Positions 34,304 to 44,850 of a stretch of DNA of 64,000 bases are shown piece by piece (the first letter of the stretch is position 1; each line of letters begins with the position of its first letter). The notes under the pieces are model-generated. The model was not told the origin of the DNA. It did no database searches and saw only the letters and a program-made list of their open reading frames with translations. This DNA is from Saposhnikovia divaricata. Its lineage: Eukaryota > Streptophyta > Magnoliopsida > Apiales > Apiaceae. Where the stretch lies: positions 123,754,148-123,818,147 of the forward strand of contig CM071598.1 of the NCBI GenBank assembly GCA_036435485.1, in the 5' to 3' direction. Both the position numbers and the translations under genes were made by a program.

Positions 34304-34432
34304 TCAACGGATATAGAATGAACGGTTGAGATACAGTTTATCCGTTGATGACGTGGATAGCCTGTTACCCGTTGACATGCGAAAATCTAGTAATGTGTTT
34401 ATACTATCAACGGATAAAAGGATATCCGTTGA
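34304..34432. repeat. ATCCGTTGA words in the pol to third-ORF spacer
   Basis: Exact words start at 34304, 34340, 34407 and 34424, plus a near-copy (CCCGTTGACA) around 34368. The spacer (34049-34550) is otherwise uncoded. Confidence 0.9.
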
Positions 34433-34550
34433 TAAGCTAATTTTGCCTTAGACAAAATTTCTGCAGAAAATTTTTCTGAAAGTTTTAACTTTCAAGTAAA
34501 TCAAAACACATTTCTAGCTTCAATGCAGTGAAATCAAATATCACTAGGAA

Positions 34551-37500
34551 TTATGACAAGTTAAGCATACCTAGCTCACCTACCAATCTTGTGAATGTGG
34601 ATTCATCAAGAGGCTTAGTGAAGATATCTGCAAGCTGCATTTCACTTGGCACAAAGTGCATTTCTACTGTACCATTCATCACATGTTCTCTAATGAAGTG
34701 GTATTTGATGTCAATGTGCTTGGTTCTCGAATGTTGCACTGGATTCCCTGTGATGCCAATAGCACTTGTGTTGTCACAGAAAATTGGAATCTTCTCAACT
34801 TTTAGACCATAGTCAATGAGTTGGTTTCTCATCCATAGAATCTGTGCACAACAGCTTCCAGCAGCAATGTACTCAGCTTCAGCTGTAGAAGTGGAGACTG
34901 AGTTTTGTTTCTTACTGAACCATGAAACAAGCCTGTTTCCTAGAAATTGACAGGAACCTGTAGTACTTTTCCTATCAACTCTGCAACCTGCATAATCTGC
35001 ATCTGAATAGCCAGTTAGATCAAAACCAGATTCTCTTGGGTACCAAATGCCAAGGTTTGGTGTTCCCTTGAGATACCTGAAAATTCTTTTAATAGCTATT
35101 AAGTGAGACTCTCTAGGGTCAGCTTGAAATCTAGCACAAAGACAAGTAGAAAACATTATATCAGGTCTACTAGCTGTTAGGTATAGAAGTGAACCTACCA
35201 TGCCTCTATAGCTTGAGATGTCCACAGACTTTTCCTTAGTATTCAACTCAAGCTTAGTTGCAGTGGTCATAGGTGTTTTAGCAGATGTACAATCCATTAA
35301 GTCAAATTTCTTTAAGAGATCATAAATATATTTTGTTTGACTTATGAAAATGCCCTCATTAACTTGCTTTACTTGTAGGCCAAGAAAGTAAGTTAATTCA
35401 CCCATCATGCTCATTTCATACCTACTTTGCATAAGTTTGGCAAACTTTTTGCAAAGCTTCTCATCTGTAGACCAAAAAATAATATCATCTACATAGATTT
35501 GAACAAGTATTGAAGAGCCATTAATATCCCTATGAAATAAGGTTTTATCTATTGTACCTCTAGTGAAGTGGTTCTCCAAAAGAAATTGAGATAAAGTGTC
35601 ATACCAGGTTCTTGGTGCTTGCTTCAAACCATAAAGTGCTTTCATGAGAAGATATACATATTCTGGAAATTCTGGATCCTCAAAACCAGGAGGTTGATGG
35701 ACATAGACCTCTTCTTCCAGTTCCCCATTTATAAAGGCACTTTTGACATCCATCTGATAGACTTTGAAATTGGCATGTGCTGCATAGGCTAGAAAGATTC
35801 TTATTGCCTCAAGTCTTGCCACTGGAGCAAAAGTTTCATCAAAATCTATTCCTTCTTCTTGAGAGTAGCCCTTTGCCACTAATCTAGCTTTATTCCTCAC
35901 AATTATGCCATTTTCATCTGTCTTATTCTTGAGAACCCATTTAGTACCTATGACACTTCTATCATCAGGTTTGGGCACAAGTTTCCATACTTTATTTCTT
36001 TCAGATTGGTTTAGCTCTTCTTGCATTGCTAATACCCAATCTGGATCTAGAAGGGCATCTTCCACTTTCTTAGGTTCCTCTTGAGACAGGAAGCTACTGT
36101 ATAGACATTCCGCTTGAGTGGCCCTTCTAGTTTGGACTCTTGAATTTGATTCACCAATGATTAACTCAAATGGATGATTTCTAGTCCATTTTCTTGCAGG
36201 TGGAAGGTTTGATCTTGATGAGGTTGCTTCATTTCCATGATCATGTTGATTTAGCATTGAATTTTGACCTTGAGAAACTCCCCCTGAGTTTGTTGTCCTT
36301 GCTGAATTATGAAGTTGACTGTCAATGGATGCATCATTTTGCCTGTCGACGGATGCTTGAGAATATCTGTCAACGGATGCATCTCTAATAGTGTCAACGG
36401 ATGTTGCAGAATGACTGTCAACGGATGTTCCAGAATGACTGTCAACGGATGCTTCATTTTCAGTGTAAGCATCACTTCTAGTTGGTATAACAGCTCTAGG
36501 TGGATCTCTGTGGTCATGATCTTCATTTCCCTCATCATCATCATAGTACATTCTTCCTTCACCTTCATTCTCAAATTCCAACTTTTCATGGTAACCTTCA
36601 TCATTTAGGCCTAGAATCTTTTGATCATCAAACACAACATGTACAGATTCCATAACAATGTTGGTTCTTAGATTGTAGACCTTGTAGGCTTTCCCTGCTG
36701 CATATCCAACGAAAATAGCTTCATCTACCTTTGCTTCAAATTTGCCCAAGTTATCTCCATGATTCCTTAGCACAAAACACTTACATCCAAAGACATGTAG
36801 GAAAGCTAAAGTTGGTTTCTTGTTGGTTAATAACTGATAAGGAGTCATTCCTCTAGCTTGATTGACCAAGGAAATATTCTGAGTAAAGCATGCAGTGTTG
36901 ACAGCTTCAGCCCAGAAATATGTTGGTAACCTTGATTCACTTAACATTGTTCTAGCTGCTTCAATGAGAGTTCTGTTTTTCCTTTCAACAACCCCATTTT
37001 GTTGAGGTGTTTTGGCAGCAGAAAACTCATGGACAATTCCATTCTCTTCACAGAAAATCTTCATTGTGGAATTCTTGAATTCAGTACCATTGTCACTCCT
37101 GATTCTTTGTACTCTGTCTTCAGAACCATTGTTTAGCATTCTGAGGTGATTGATGATGATTTCACTTGCACAATCCTTCGAGTGCAGGAAGAAGGTCCAT
37201 GTGAACTTAGAAAAATCATCTACAATCACCAGATAGTATTTCTTCTTTGAAATAGACATGACATTTACTGGACCAAATAAATCCATATGCAGCAATTGAA
37301 GAGGCTTAACAATGGATGACTCTGTCTTGCTTTTGAAGGATGATTTCTTTTGTTTCCCTAATTGGCAGGCATCACACAGCCCATCTCTGACAAACTCCAA
37401 TTGAGGGATTCCTCTAGCAAGATCCTTTCTTACCAAATCATTCATAACTTTAAAATTCAAATGTGACAGCTTCTTATGCCATAGCCAACTCTCATCCTTA

Positions 37501-37988
37501 CTTGCTTTGCTGAAGAGACAAGTAATGGATTCTGAGCATGCTGAATTGAAGTCAGCTATGTAAACATTTCCTTTTCTAAAGCCTGTCAATACCACATTGT
37601 TGTCTTCCTTGGCAGAAACAACACAGGCTTCTTTTGTGAACTTTACTTCATAGTCTTTGTCACAAATCTGACTGATACTCAGCAAATTGTGCTTCAAACC
37701 TTCAACTAAAGCCACTTCTTCAATGATGACATTGTCTTTTGAAATCAGGCCATATCCATTAGTATATCCTTTGCTGTCATCTCCAAAGGTAATTCTAGGG
37801 CCAGCTCCTTCCTTGAACTCTGTGAGCAAGGTTGAATCTCCTGTCATGTGCCTAGAGCATTCACTGTCTAGGTACCATAGATTCCTTCTGTTTCCCTGCA
37901 CACATTTCAAAAACAAATCAAGTTGATTTTGGTACCCAAGCTTCCTTGGGTCCTTTCTTGTTAGCCTTTGACTTTGCACTCTTAGCAT
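34551..37988 (-). CDS. pol: Sirevirus pol: protease, integrase, reverse transcriptase, RNase H
   Basis: The open frame has 1145 codons and no stop. Protease site at residues 41-43 reads DSE where the family has DSG. Integrase: zinc-binding H171, H176, C205, C208; catalytic D236, D299, E335 with D-35-E spacing. A linker (about 480-620) holds ASVDSHS-type repeats. Reverse transcriptase: WKLVPKP, QMDVKSAFINGEL and the YVDD site at 832-835. RNase H: SDADYAG (about 995), TSTAEAEYIA and the THIDIKYHFI block. Lengths are normal for copia pol. It starts inside the end of gag (71-base overlap) in the +1 frame relative to gag; how it is reached is not clear. The G-to-E change should block polyprotein cleavage. 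Confidence 0.96.
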   Translation of the reverse strand: MLRVQSQRLTRKDPRKLGYQNQLDLFLKCVQGNRRNLWYLDSECSRHMTGDSTLLTEFKEGAGPRITFGDDSKGYTNGYGLISKDNVIIEEVALVEGLKHNLLSISQICDKDYEVKFTKEACVVSAKEDNNVVLTGFRKGNVYIADFNSACSESITCLFSKASKDESWLWHKKLSHLNFKVMNDLVRKDLARGIPQLEFVRDGLCDACQLGKQKKSSFKSKTESSIVKPLQLLHMDLFGPVNVMSISKKKYYLVIVDDFSKFTWTFFLHSKDCASEIIINHLRMLNNGSEDRVQRIRSDNGTEFKNSTMKIFCEENGIVHEFSAAKTPQQNGVVERKNRTLIEAARTMLSESRLPTYFWAEAVNTACFTQNISLVNQARGMTPYQLLTNKKPTLAFLHVFGCKCFVLRNHGDNLGKFEAKVDEAIFVGYAAGKAYKVYNLRTNIVMESVHVVFDDQKILGLNDEGYHEKLEFENEGEGRMYYDDDEGNEDHDHRDPPRAVIPTRSDAYTENEASVDSHSGTSVDSHSATSVDTIRDASVDRYSQASVDRQNDASIDSQLHNSARTTNSGGVSQGQNSMLNQHDHGNEATSSRSNLPPARKWTRNHPFELIIGESNSRVQTRRATQAECLYSSFLSQEEPKKVEDALLDPDWVLAMQEELNQSERNKVWKLVPKPDDRSVIGTKWVLKNKTDENGIIVRNKARLVAKGYSQEEGIDFDETFAPVARLEAIRIFLAYAAHANFKVYQMDVKSAFINGELEEEVYVHQPPGFEDPEFPEYVYLLMKALYGLKQAPRTWYDTLSQFLLENHFTRGTIDKTLFHRDINGSSILVQIYVDDIIFWSTDEKLCKKFAKLMQSRYEMSMMGELTYFLGLQVKQVNEGIFISQTKYIYDLLKKFDLMDCTSAKTPMTTATKLELNTKEKSVDISSYRGMVGSLLYLTASRPDIMFSTCLCARFQADPRESHLIAIKRIFRYLKGTPNLGIWYPRESGFDLTGYSDADYAGCRVDRKSTTGSCQFLGNRLVSWFSKKQNSVSTSTAEAEYIAAGSCCAQILWMRNQLIDYGLKVEKIPIFCDNTSAIGITGNPVQHSRTKHIDIKYHFIREHVMNGTVEMHFVPSEMQLADIFTKPLDESTFTRLVGELGMLNLS
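36322..36450. repeat. ATCCGTTGA words inside pol (linker repeats)
   Basis: Exact TCAACGGAT at 36370, 36394, 36418 and 36442, a strict 24-base period, with variants at about 36322 and 36346. They encode the repeats ASVDSHS, TSVDSHS, TSVDTIR and ASVDRYS in the variable linker between integrase and reverse transcriptase. Confidence 0.93.
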
Positions 37989-40317
37989 TCTTCAACTTAG
38001 GTGTAGATGCTTGAGTGATGGGGTTTGACAAATGCTCATTTGCATGAATATTGGATGCATGCATGTGTGGAAAATTGGCATACATATTATTCATGTTAGG
38101 TATGTTCCATGACATTTGTGGCACATTCATAGATTGAAAGTAAGGATTAGACATATATGGCATGTTCACATATGGATTTGAAAAACTAGCATTTTGATAC
38201 AAACCAGGCATTGCAGGCATACATGGCATTGGTTGAGGTACATGAACAGGAGCCTTGTTGACAATCTTGCAATTAGAAGATAGATGATTGACATTATTAC
38301 AATTACTACAAGTTTTCCTAGGAGCAAACTTGTCAGGAGAGTAATTGTTTTTCTTGTTGATGCCTATCTTACCATTTCTGTTCTTTTTCTTTTTGCCCTC
38401 AATTTCTAACTTTTCATTGTCTGATTTACCAACAGCCTTTTTGTTGTGTAAATCACCTGTCTTAGCCTTCCCACTGGATTTGGTTTTGCTGCACTCACCA
38501 CTAACAAAATTCTTGTTTACTGGACCATACTTGATATCCAGTTTCCTAAGTTCCTTCTTACTAACAGACTTTTTGTTAGTCGACGGATAACTCTCATCCG
38601 TTGACAGTTCATCTGTCAACGGATGATCACTATCCGTTGATTCACAAATAGTCTCTAGATCCTCAAGGCCAGGTTCTAGCTCCTTTTTCTTTTGAGTCCA
38701 GGTATCCTTCACAAATGATTCTATTCCCTGAACTTCTATTATGTTTTGAGAAATATTCCTACAACTTTGAAATTTAGCAATTATCCCTTGTTCTTTTTCA
38801 AGCTGGTCTTTTAAAATCAGTTCTTTTTTTGACACAGCTTCAAGTTCACTTTTAGCATTATTGCAATCAACTCTCATTTTCTCAAATTCTAGAAATTGAG
38901 TTTCTAGAGCAGCATTTTTATCACTTAAAAACAGATTAGACTCTTTAATTCTATTGTTCTCTTTAGTAAGTGATTTAGGAGTAACACTTAAGTGATATAG
39001 TTCAGTAGACATTTCATCTATAACACTATTGCATTCCTCTTTGGTGAGCTCAGAGAGATTAGTAGAAAATACCTGATTGCTAGCTGAACTTGCTTCCTGC
39101 TCTCCAGAATCAGCCATTAAAGCAAGGTTGACTAACTCAACATCATCATCAGAATGATTGTCATCAACAGCCCAGTCATACTCTTGGGTCAAGAATGCCT
39201 TTCCTTTCTGCCTGAGAAGATCAAAATATTTCTTCTTATAGTAAACAGCCTCAGTTGGCTTTCCCTTGTTCTCAGATCTAGGTTTCCTGCATTCACTTAT
39301 CATATGACCAGCAATTCCACAATTGTAGCATTTAATTTTGGATTTATCCACATAGTTGCTTGTGGAAAAATCCTTGTTAAATGGCTTGGCCACCCCAGAG
39401 TTTCTCTTGAATTTCAGCTTAGAGAATCTCCTAGATAGAAAAGCTAAGTGCTCATCTATCTCATCCAATTCATCCTGCTGAAGAGCATTCAATTCCTCAG
39501 ACACCTTTTCCTTGCTCCTGCTTGATTCTGCTCTACCTTTACAAACCTCCCTGTTTGGTGTAGAACTAGCAGTTTCTGTCCTTTCCTCCTTTTGCTCCAA
39601 GTTGGCAACAAGTGCAACTGACCCACTTTTCTTTTGAGACTTCTCAATCTCTTCATCCTGCCCCATTTCCAGCTCATAGGTCTTTAAAGTTCCATATAGC
39701 CTTTCAAGAGTAAATGTCTTGTACTCTTGAGTGTTTCTTAGAGAAACAGTCATTGGCTTCCATTCCTTGGGCAGTGATCTCAGAAATTTGAGATTAGAAT
39801 CTTTAACTTGATAGATTCTTCCATACAGTTTTAAACCATTTAGTAGCTTTTGAAATCTACTAAATGTATCATTCAATGTTTCTCCACTCTTAAAGTGAAA
39901 ATGTTCATACTGTTGGATTAGTAGTTGCATCTTGTTTTCCCTTACCTGTTCTGTTCCTTCACACAGGGTTTGAACAAAGTCCCATACTTCCTTGGCGATA
40001 GTACATTTAATAAAATTGTCAACCATGTCTGTTTCTAGACCATTGAACAGAATATTCATGGCCTTTTTGTCTTTGTGGACTTCTGCAATATCTTCAAGAC
40101 TCAACTCAGAAACAGGTTTGGGAATGAGAGTGTCAGGCACATCATCAGCCAGGCCAACTCTTGTTGCTGTCTTCATTGGAACGTGAGGACCCTTGTCAAT
40201 GCAATCCACAAAACCCTCATCAATAGACGAGAGATGTAGACGCATTTTTACTTTCCAGTGAAAGTAATTTTCTCTATCAAGAACTGGAATCTTTACTCCA
40301 TAATCCTTCTTAGACAT
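37918..40317 (-). CDS. gag: Sirevirus gag
   Basis: I choose the ATG at 40317 (MSKKDYGVKI) rather than the upstream non-ATG extension because the gag at 55347 starts at the same point (MGKKDTGMKIP). It has 799 codons with no stop. Residues 15-215 are the UBN2-type copia gag domain (DRENYFHWKVKMRLHL; YEHFHFKSGETLNDTFSRFQ). A CCHC knuckle lies at 330-343 (CYNCGIAGHMISEC) and a second near the C-terminus (CSNCNNVNHLSSNC). Between them is a coiled-coil stretch. The protein builds the virus-like particle and binds genomic RNA. Three exact ATCCGTTGA words lie in the frame (38596, 38616, 38632). The stop lies 71 bases after the pol start. Confidence 0.95.
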   Translation of the reverse strand: MSKKDYGVKIPVLDRENYFHWKVKMRLHLSSIDEGFVDCIDKGPHVPMKTATRVGLADDVPDTLIPKPVSELSLEDIAEVHKDKKAMNILFNGLETDMVDNFIKCTIAKEVWDFVQTLCEGTEQVRENKMQLLIQQYEHFHFKSGETLNDTFSRFQKLLNGLKLYGRIYQVKDSNLKFLRSLPKEWKPMTVSLRNTQEYKTFTLERLYGTLKTYELEMGQDEEIEKSQKKSGSVALVANLEQKEERTETASSTPNREVCKGRAESSRSKEKVSEELNALQQDELDEIDEHLAFLSRRFSKLKFKRNSGVAKPFNKDFSTSNYVDKSKIKCYNCGIAGHMISECRKPRSENKGKPTEAVYYKKKYFDLLRQKGKAFLTQEYDWAVDDNHSDDDVELVNLALMADSGEQEASSASNQVFSTNLSELTKEECNSVIDEMSTELYHLSVTPKSLTKENNRIKESNLFLSDKNAALETQFLEFEKMRVDCNNAKSELEAVSKKELILKDQLEKEQGIIAKFQSCRNISQNIIEVQGIESFVKDTWTQKKKELEPGLEDLETICESTDSDHPLTDELSTDESYPSTNKKSVSKKELRKLDIKYGPVNKNFVSGECSKTKSSGKAKTGDLHNKKAVGKSDNEKLEIEGKKKKNRNGKIGINKKNNYSPDKFAPRKTCSNCNNVNHLSSNCKIVNKAPVHVPQPMPCMPAMPGLYQNASFSNPYVNMPYMSNPYFQSMNVPQMSWNIPNMNNMYANFPHMHASNIHANEHLSNPITQASTPKLKNAKSAKSKANKKGPKEAWVPKST

Positions 40318-40362
40318 GTTGGAAGTGTGTTGATCTTTAAACTTCAAATATGTTAGAAGCTT

Positions 40363-40375
40363 GCTCTGATACCAA
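40363..40375 (-). promoter_or_regulatory. Primer-binding site of the Sirevirus
   Basis: The minus strand reads TTGGTATCAGAGC one base after the LTR, complementary to initiator methionine tRNA. Confidence 0.95.
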
Positions 40376-40376
40376 T

Positions 40377-41388
40377 TGTTATTCCCAGATTACACACTTG
40401 TATAATTGTAGAAGGGGGGGTTGAATACAATTCTTGATATTTATAAATTTCTGATAAGAACTCCAGAAATCTATACTTAGATAATGCTTGTAAAAGATAA
40501 ATGCACAAACACATAAAAATCAGGTGGTTAAATGCACCACCTGAAGCTTTTATTCGAAGAAAACTCTATGATACAAAAGTACACAGCTTCTGTTTTACAA
40601 CTCTTTGCTTTCTAAGAATATTCAATAGAAACCCTAAGCAAGATGTATCTGTTTTCTTAACCTATAAAGAGTTGCTACACTTGGTTATATATCCCAAGTT
40701 TTACAAGTACTACTGGAATAAGATAATACTAATCTAATTCTAGTTGACTTGCTACTACACTCCAAATACACATGTAGCCGAAAGGTTGTCCTTGTGTTCA
40801 GACATGTCTCCTGCACCTTTCTTGTATTCATATTGTAAATAGAATGCTTCTTTCTTCTGTGTTTCCAAAGTATGGCTGCCATACTGCTTTTTGTATCTAC
40901 TATCAACCCATGTGATCTGTCAGTCAAACATGTCCTTATCAACTGCTAATCCCCAGCTAATCATAGGAGACAGTGTCAATGATTATCCATTGATGTTGTA
41001 CACTGACATCCGTTGATGATGTATTGAGCGGTATCCGTTGATATTGAGACTTGAGCTGTATCCGTTGATAGAGTGGATTTGAGTTGTATCCGTTGATAGA
41101 GTTTTGTCTTCATCTGTTGATACACTTTCACTTAGACAGAATTACATAGCATAGCTTATTTACAATTGGCTACCCTATTCTGCCTATCCGTTAATGGTCA
41201 ACATGACTGTGGATAAAAACACTATAAACTGATAACATAGAGATACTGGAGTATGCTACAAAACCTCATCCGTTGATGAGCTACCTGTCAACGGATAGAG
41301 TTATAAATCCTCATCCGTTGACAGCTACAAAACCTTATACAATTTGATTGATTGTGAAGTTATCATCAAGTACAACATATTCCTAACA
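40377..41388 (-). repeat. 5' LTR of the Sirevirus
   Basis: 1012 bp against 1013 bp for the partner. Differences seen by eye include a 1-base gap near 40484 and changes inside two repeat words (ATCCATTGA, ATCCGTTAA). AGCCT follows at 41389. Confidence 0.96.
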
Positions 41389-41393
41389 AGCCT

Positions 41394-44300
41394 CAATACC
41401 ACACTTGAAGTTGAAGTTCCCTACCGATCTTGGCATTGGTGAAATGAAAGGAGATCAAAAAGCTGCAAGAATTATCATGTTAGAGAATCTGGACAAATCC
41501 GAAGGAGAAACCGAACCCGAAGGAAAAAAGAAAAGACGTGTTAATGATCAAGCCGAAGGTAGCCACCACACCATGAGTATCGAGTTAGAAAGATTTGGGG
41601 CCGATCTCTCAAATCCGATAGCCGAACCAGTTGTGGAAACCGAAGAGGTCGAGCTGTATGTAAGTACTTCGGGAAAAATGATTCGAATTGGAAAGAATAT
41701 GGACGGGGAACTGAAGGCGAAAGTAATTGCTGTGATCAGAGAATATCATGACGTATTTGCCTGGGGTCCTGAAGACATGCCTGGACTTGACCCGAGCATC
41801 GCCCAACATAGCTTGAATGTCAAAGATGGAGCTAACCAGTCAAACAAAAGAAGAGGAACTTCACCACGGAAAGACAAAAGGTAATTCAGTCAGAGGTAGA
41901 GAAGCTTCTAAAGGCAGAGTTTATCGAAGAAATCAAATATCCAGAATGGTTAGCTAATGTGGTGGTGGTCAAAAAGGTGAACGACAAATGGAGAATGTGT
42001 GTAGATTATACCGACCTTAATCTTGCCTGCCCCAAGGATCACTATCCACTCCCCAATATTGATCAGCTCATCGATGCCACATCAGGGTATGAGATTCTAA
42101 GCTTCCTGGATGCCTTTTCAGGTTACCATCAAATTGCAATGAGGTCTGAAGACATCCCGAAAACAGCTTTCATCACCCCAAAAGGGACATATGCCTTCAT
42201 TGTCATGCCTTTTGGTTTAAAAAACGCAGGAGCCACCTTCCAAAAGATGATTAACACCGTCTTCAAGAATCAGATCGGGAGAAACATGGAGTGTTATGTG
42301 GATGATATGATAGTCAAATCTCTGTTTCAGAATCATGCAGAAGACTTGAAAGAATGTTTTGAGACTCTGAGGAAAAACAACATGCAGATTAATCCAAACA
42401 AATGCACCTTCGGAATATTCAGCGGAAAATTTCTTGGCTATATGGTAAGTGCACGAGGCATTGAGGCCAATCCAGAAAAGATGAAAGCAGTCATTGACAT
42501 GGAAACTCCGAAGACAATCCGAGACATTCAAAAATTGACAGGAAGACTGGCTGCTCTACGGAGATTCATTTCCTGATCGGCCGACAAAACTCTACCCTTT
42601 TTTGAGGTTTTGAAAGGAACGAAGACATTTTCCTGGGGTCCAAAATGCGAAAAAGCTTTCGAAGATATCAAGGAGTATTTAACAAAAGCCCCATTACTAA
42701 TGCGACCTAGCCCGCAAGAAACTCTACAACTTTACTTAGCTGTGAACGACCGAACATTGGGAGCTGTCCTAGTAAAGCACCATGATGGAAATCAATATCC
42801 AGTTTTTTACATCAGCCATATGCTCAAAGAGGCGGAAATCAGATATCCGAACGCAGAAAAATTTGCTTATGGGTTGGTAATGGCTTCCAGAAAACTAAGA
42901 CATTATTTCCAGGGGAGGATGATCCAGGTTGTCACCGATCAGCCTTTGAAAAAAATACTACAGAGGCATGAAGCTTCAAGCAGAGTGGTCGCTTGGGCCA
43001 TCGAGCTGGGGGAATTTGATTTAGAATATGTACCGAGGACTGCCATAAAAGCACAAGCCCTGGCAGATTTCATTGTAGAATGCTCATTCTCGGGCTCTGA
43101 AGAATTGCAGGTCGAAGAAAAATTGATCCAGACTCCTGGAAATTGGAAGTTATTTGTTGATGGATCGGTGGTTGGCGGAAAATGTGGAGCTGGCCTAATC
43201 CTCACAAGCCCTAACGGTTTTGAATTATGCCAAGCCATCCGTTTCACTTTCCCCTTAACAAATAACGAGGCTGAGTACGAAGCTCTTATCCCCGGAATGA
43301 ATCTAGCAAAGAATCTGGAAGTCAGACATCTTCGGGCATTCAGTGATTCGATGTTGGTGGTCAAACATTTCTCGGGAGAATACGAGCAAAGGGACATCCG
43401 AACGAAAGCTTATGCCGCCAAGGTAAAAGCAAAATCCATACTGTTCGAATCTTTCGAGCTGACCACTGTCGCCAGGGAAAACAACAGCCGAGCCGACGCA
43501 CTATCTAGATTGGCTTCGGCCGACACCCAAAATCTCACAGGATCGGTCTACTTGACTGAGGTTAAAAGATCCTCCATTGATAAAAAGGACTGTCTCGAGA
43601 TTCACCAAGGGATAGATTGGATGACTCCCATACGGTTATTTCTGGAAAAGGGGACATTACCACTAGAGAAGGCCGAAGCACAAAAAGTCAGACACAGGGC
43701 TGTCAGGTATACAATGATTGCAGGGAGAATGTATTGAAGATCAGCCACTGAACCACTATTGAGATGCCTGAATCCCGAAGAACAGAAAAAAGCTCTAGAA
43801 GCAGTTCACGAAGGGATTTGTGGAGAGCATTTGGCAGGTCGCTCTTTGGCTTTCAAAATTCTAAGGCAGGGATTCTTTTGGCCAACACTTCGGTCTGATG
43901 CACTTGATTATTCTAAGAAGTGCAAACAGTGTCAACTTTTCAGCAACATTCCGAGGCAACCCCCCGAAGAAATGGCTTCGGTCCTAAATCCAATTCCCTT
44001 CGCCATGTGGGCTGCGGACATTGTCGGGATCCTTCCTACCAGCACCAAGCAAGCCAAATATTGCATTGTAGCAATTGATTACATGACAAAGTGGGTAGAG
44101 GCACGCCCCTTATCTTCCATTACAGAAGAGGCAGCCAAGAAATTCATGCTGGAGCAAATAATACTCAGATTCGGAATTCCTAAAATATGTGTATCTGACA
44201 ACGGAACACAATTCGTTGGGAAGAAATTCAAGGAGTTTCTAGCTTTCTTTGAAATTCAGCAAAACTTCAGTTCTGTCGGTCACCCTCAAGGAAATGGGGC

Positions 44301-44850
44301 GGTGGAAGCCGCTAACAAAATTATCTTTGATGGGATAAAAAAGAGGCTCGGAGAGGCCAAAGGACTATGGGCCGAACAATTGCCTTATGTGCTATGGGCC
44401 TATCGAACTACGGCAAGGTCTTCAACGGGAGAAACTCCTTTTAAGCTGACGTATGGAACCGATGCAATGGTCCCAGTAGAAGTAGGGCTAGAGTCCTACC
44501 GAAGCGAAGTATTCAACGCCGAAACAAATGAATGGGGTCTTCGAGCTAATGTTGACCTATTGGAGGAAGCTAGAGAAAAGGCATATCTGAAGAATGTCAA
44601 GTATCAGCAACAAGCTACTCAATACTATGATTCAGGCATAAGGAAAAGGTCTTTTGAAGTAGGAAATCTAGTTCTTCGGGAATTAGCCACCTCTATGCCG
44701 AACAAACAGGGAAAACTTCAACCGAATTGGGAGGGGCCTTATGTTGTTATTTAAGTCGTTCGACCAGGAACGTACAAACTCGCCGAGTTGAACGGGGTTC
44801 CGATTAAAAACACATGGCATGCCTCCCGATTACGAAAGTTTTATCAGTAA
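41394..44850 (+). pseudogene. Tat pol: reverse transcriptase, two RNase H, integrase (broken)
   Basis: Continues the frame cut at 28327. HLKLKFPTDLGIGE leads to the RT lead-in FAWGPEDMPGLDP. A frameshift near 41865 precedes the RT core (WRMCVDYTDLNLACPKDHYP; CYVDDMIV site intact). Stops follow: TGA at 42574-42576 after RRFIS, TGA at 43735-43737 and TAA at 44752-44754, all in one frame. Domains after RT: RNase H (LGAVLVKHHDG, TDQPLKKIL), then the archaeal-type second RNase H (WKLFVDGSVVGGKCGAGLIL, TNNEAEYEAL), then integrase (H-H-C-C zinc finger ending KCKQCQ; SDNGTQF; HPQGNGAVEAANK with catalytic E). The double RNase H is diagnostic of the Tat lineage. The motifs look intact, so decay is recent. 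Confidence 0.94.

Larger units (their letters stand above)
28327..41388 (-). mobile_element. Sirevirus-type Ty1/copia element, structurally complete, 13062 bp
   Basis: Its LTRs (28327-29339 and 40377-41388) differ at roughly ten sites. The element is flanked by AGCCT (28322-28326, 41389-41393), where it cut the Tat protease/RT reading frame. Minus-strand order: LTR, initiator-Met primer site, gag, pol, a third long ORF in the env-like position, polypurine tract, LTR. Large size, long gag with two zinc knuckles, an extra ORF after pol and repeated short words in the LTRs all fit the Sirevirus genus. The interior is nearly open, but the protease has a catalytic-motif change and the third ORF has one stop. 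Confidence 0.95.

Noticed and set aside
36251..36608. Frames with regular VNGC or HPLT repeats opposite or beside pol
   Set aside because: They are shadows of the ASVD repeats in the Sirevirus pol linker; pol is the open frame of 1145 codons.
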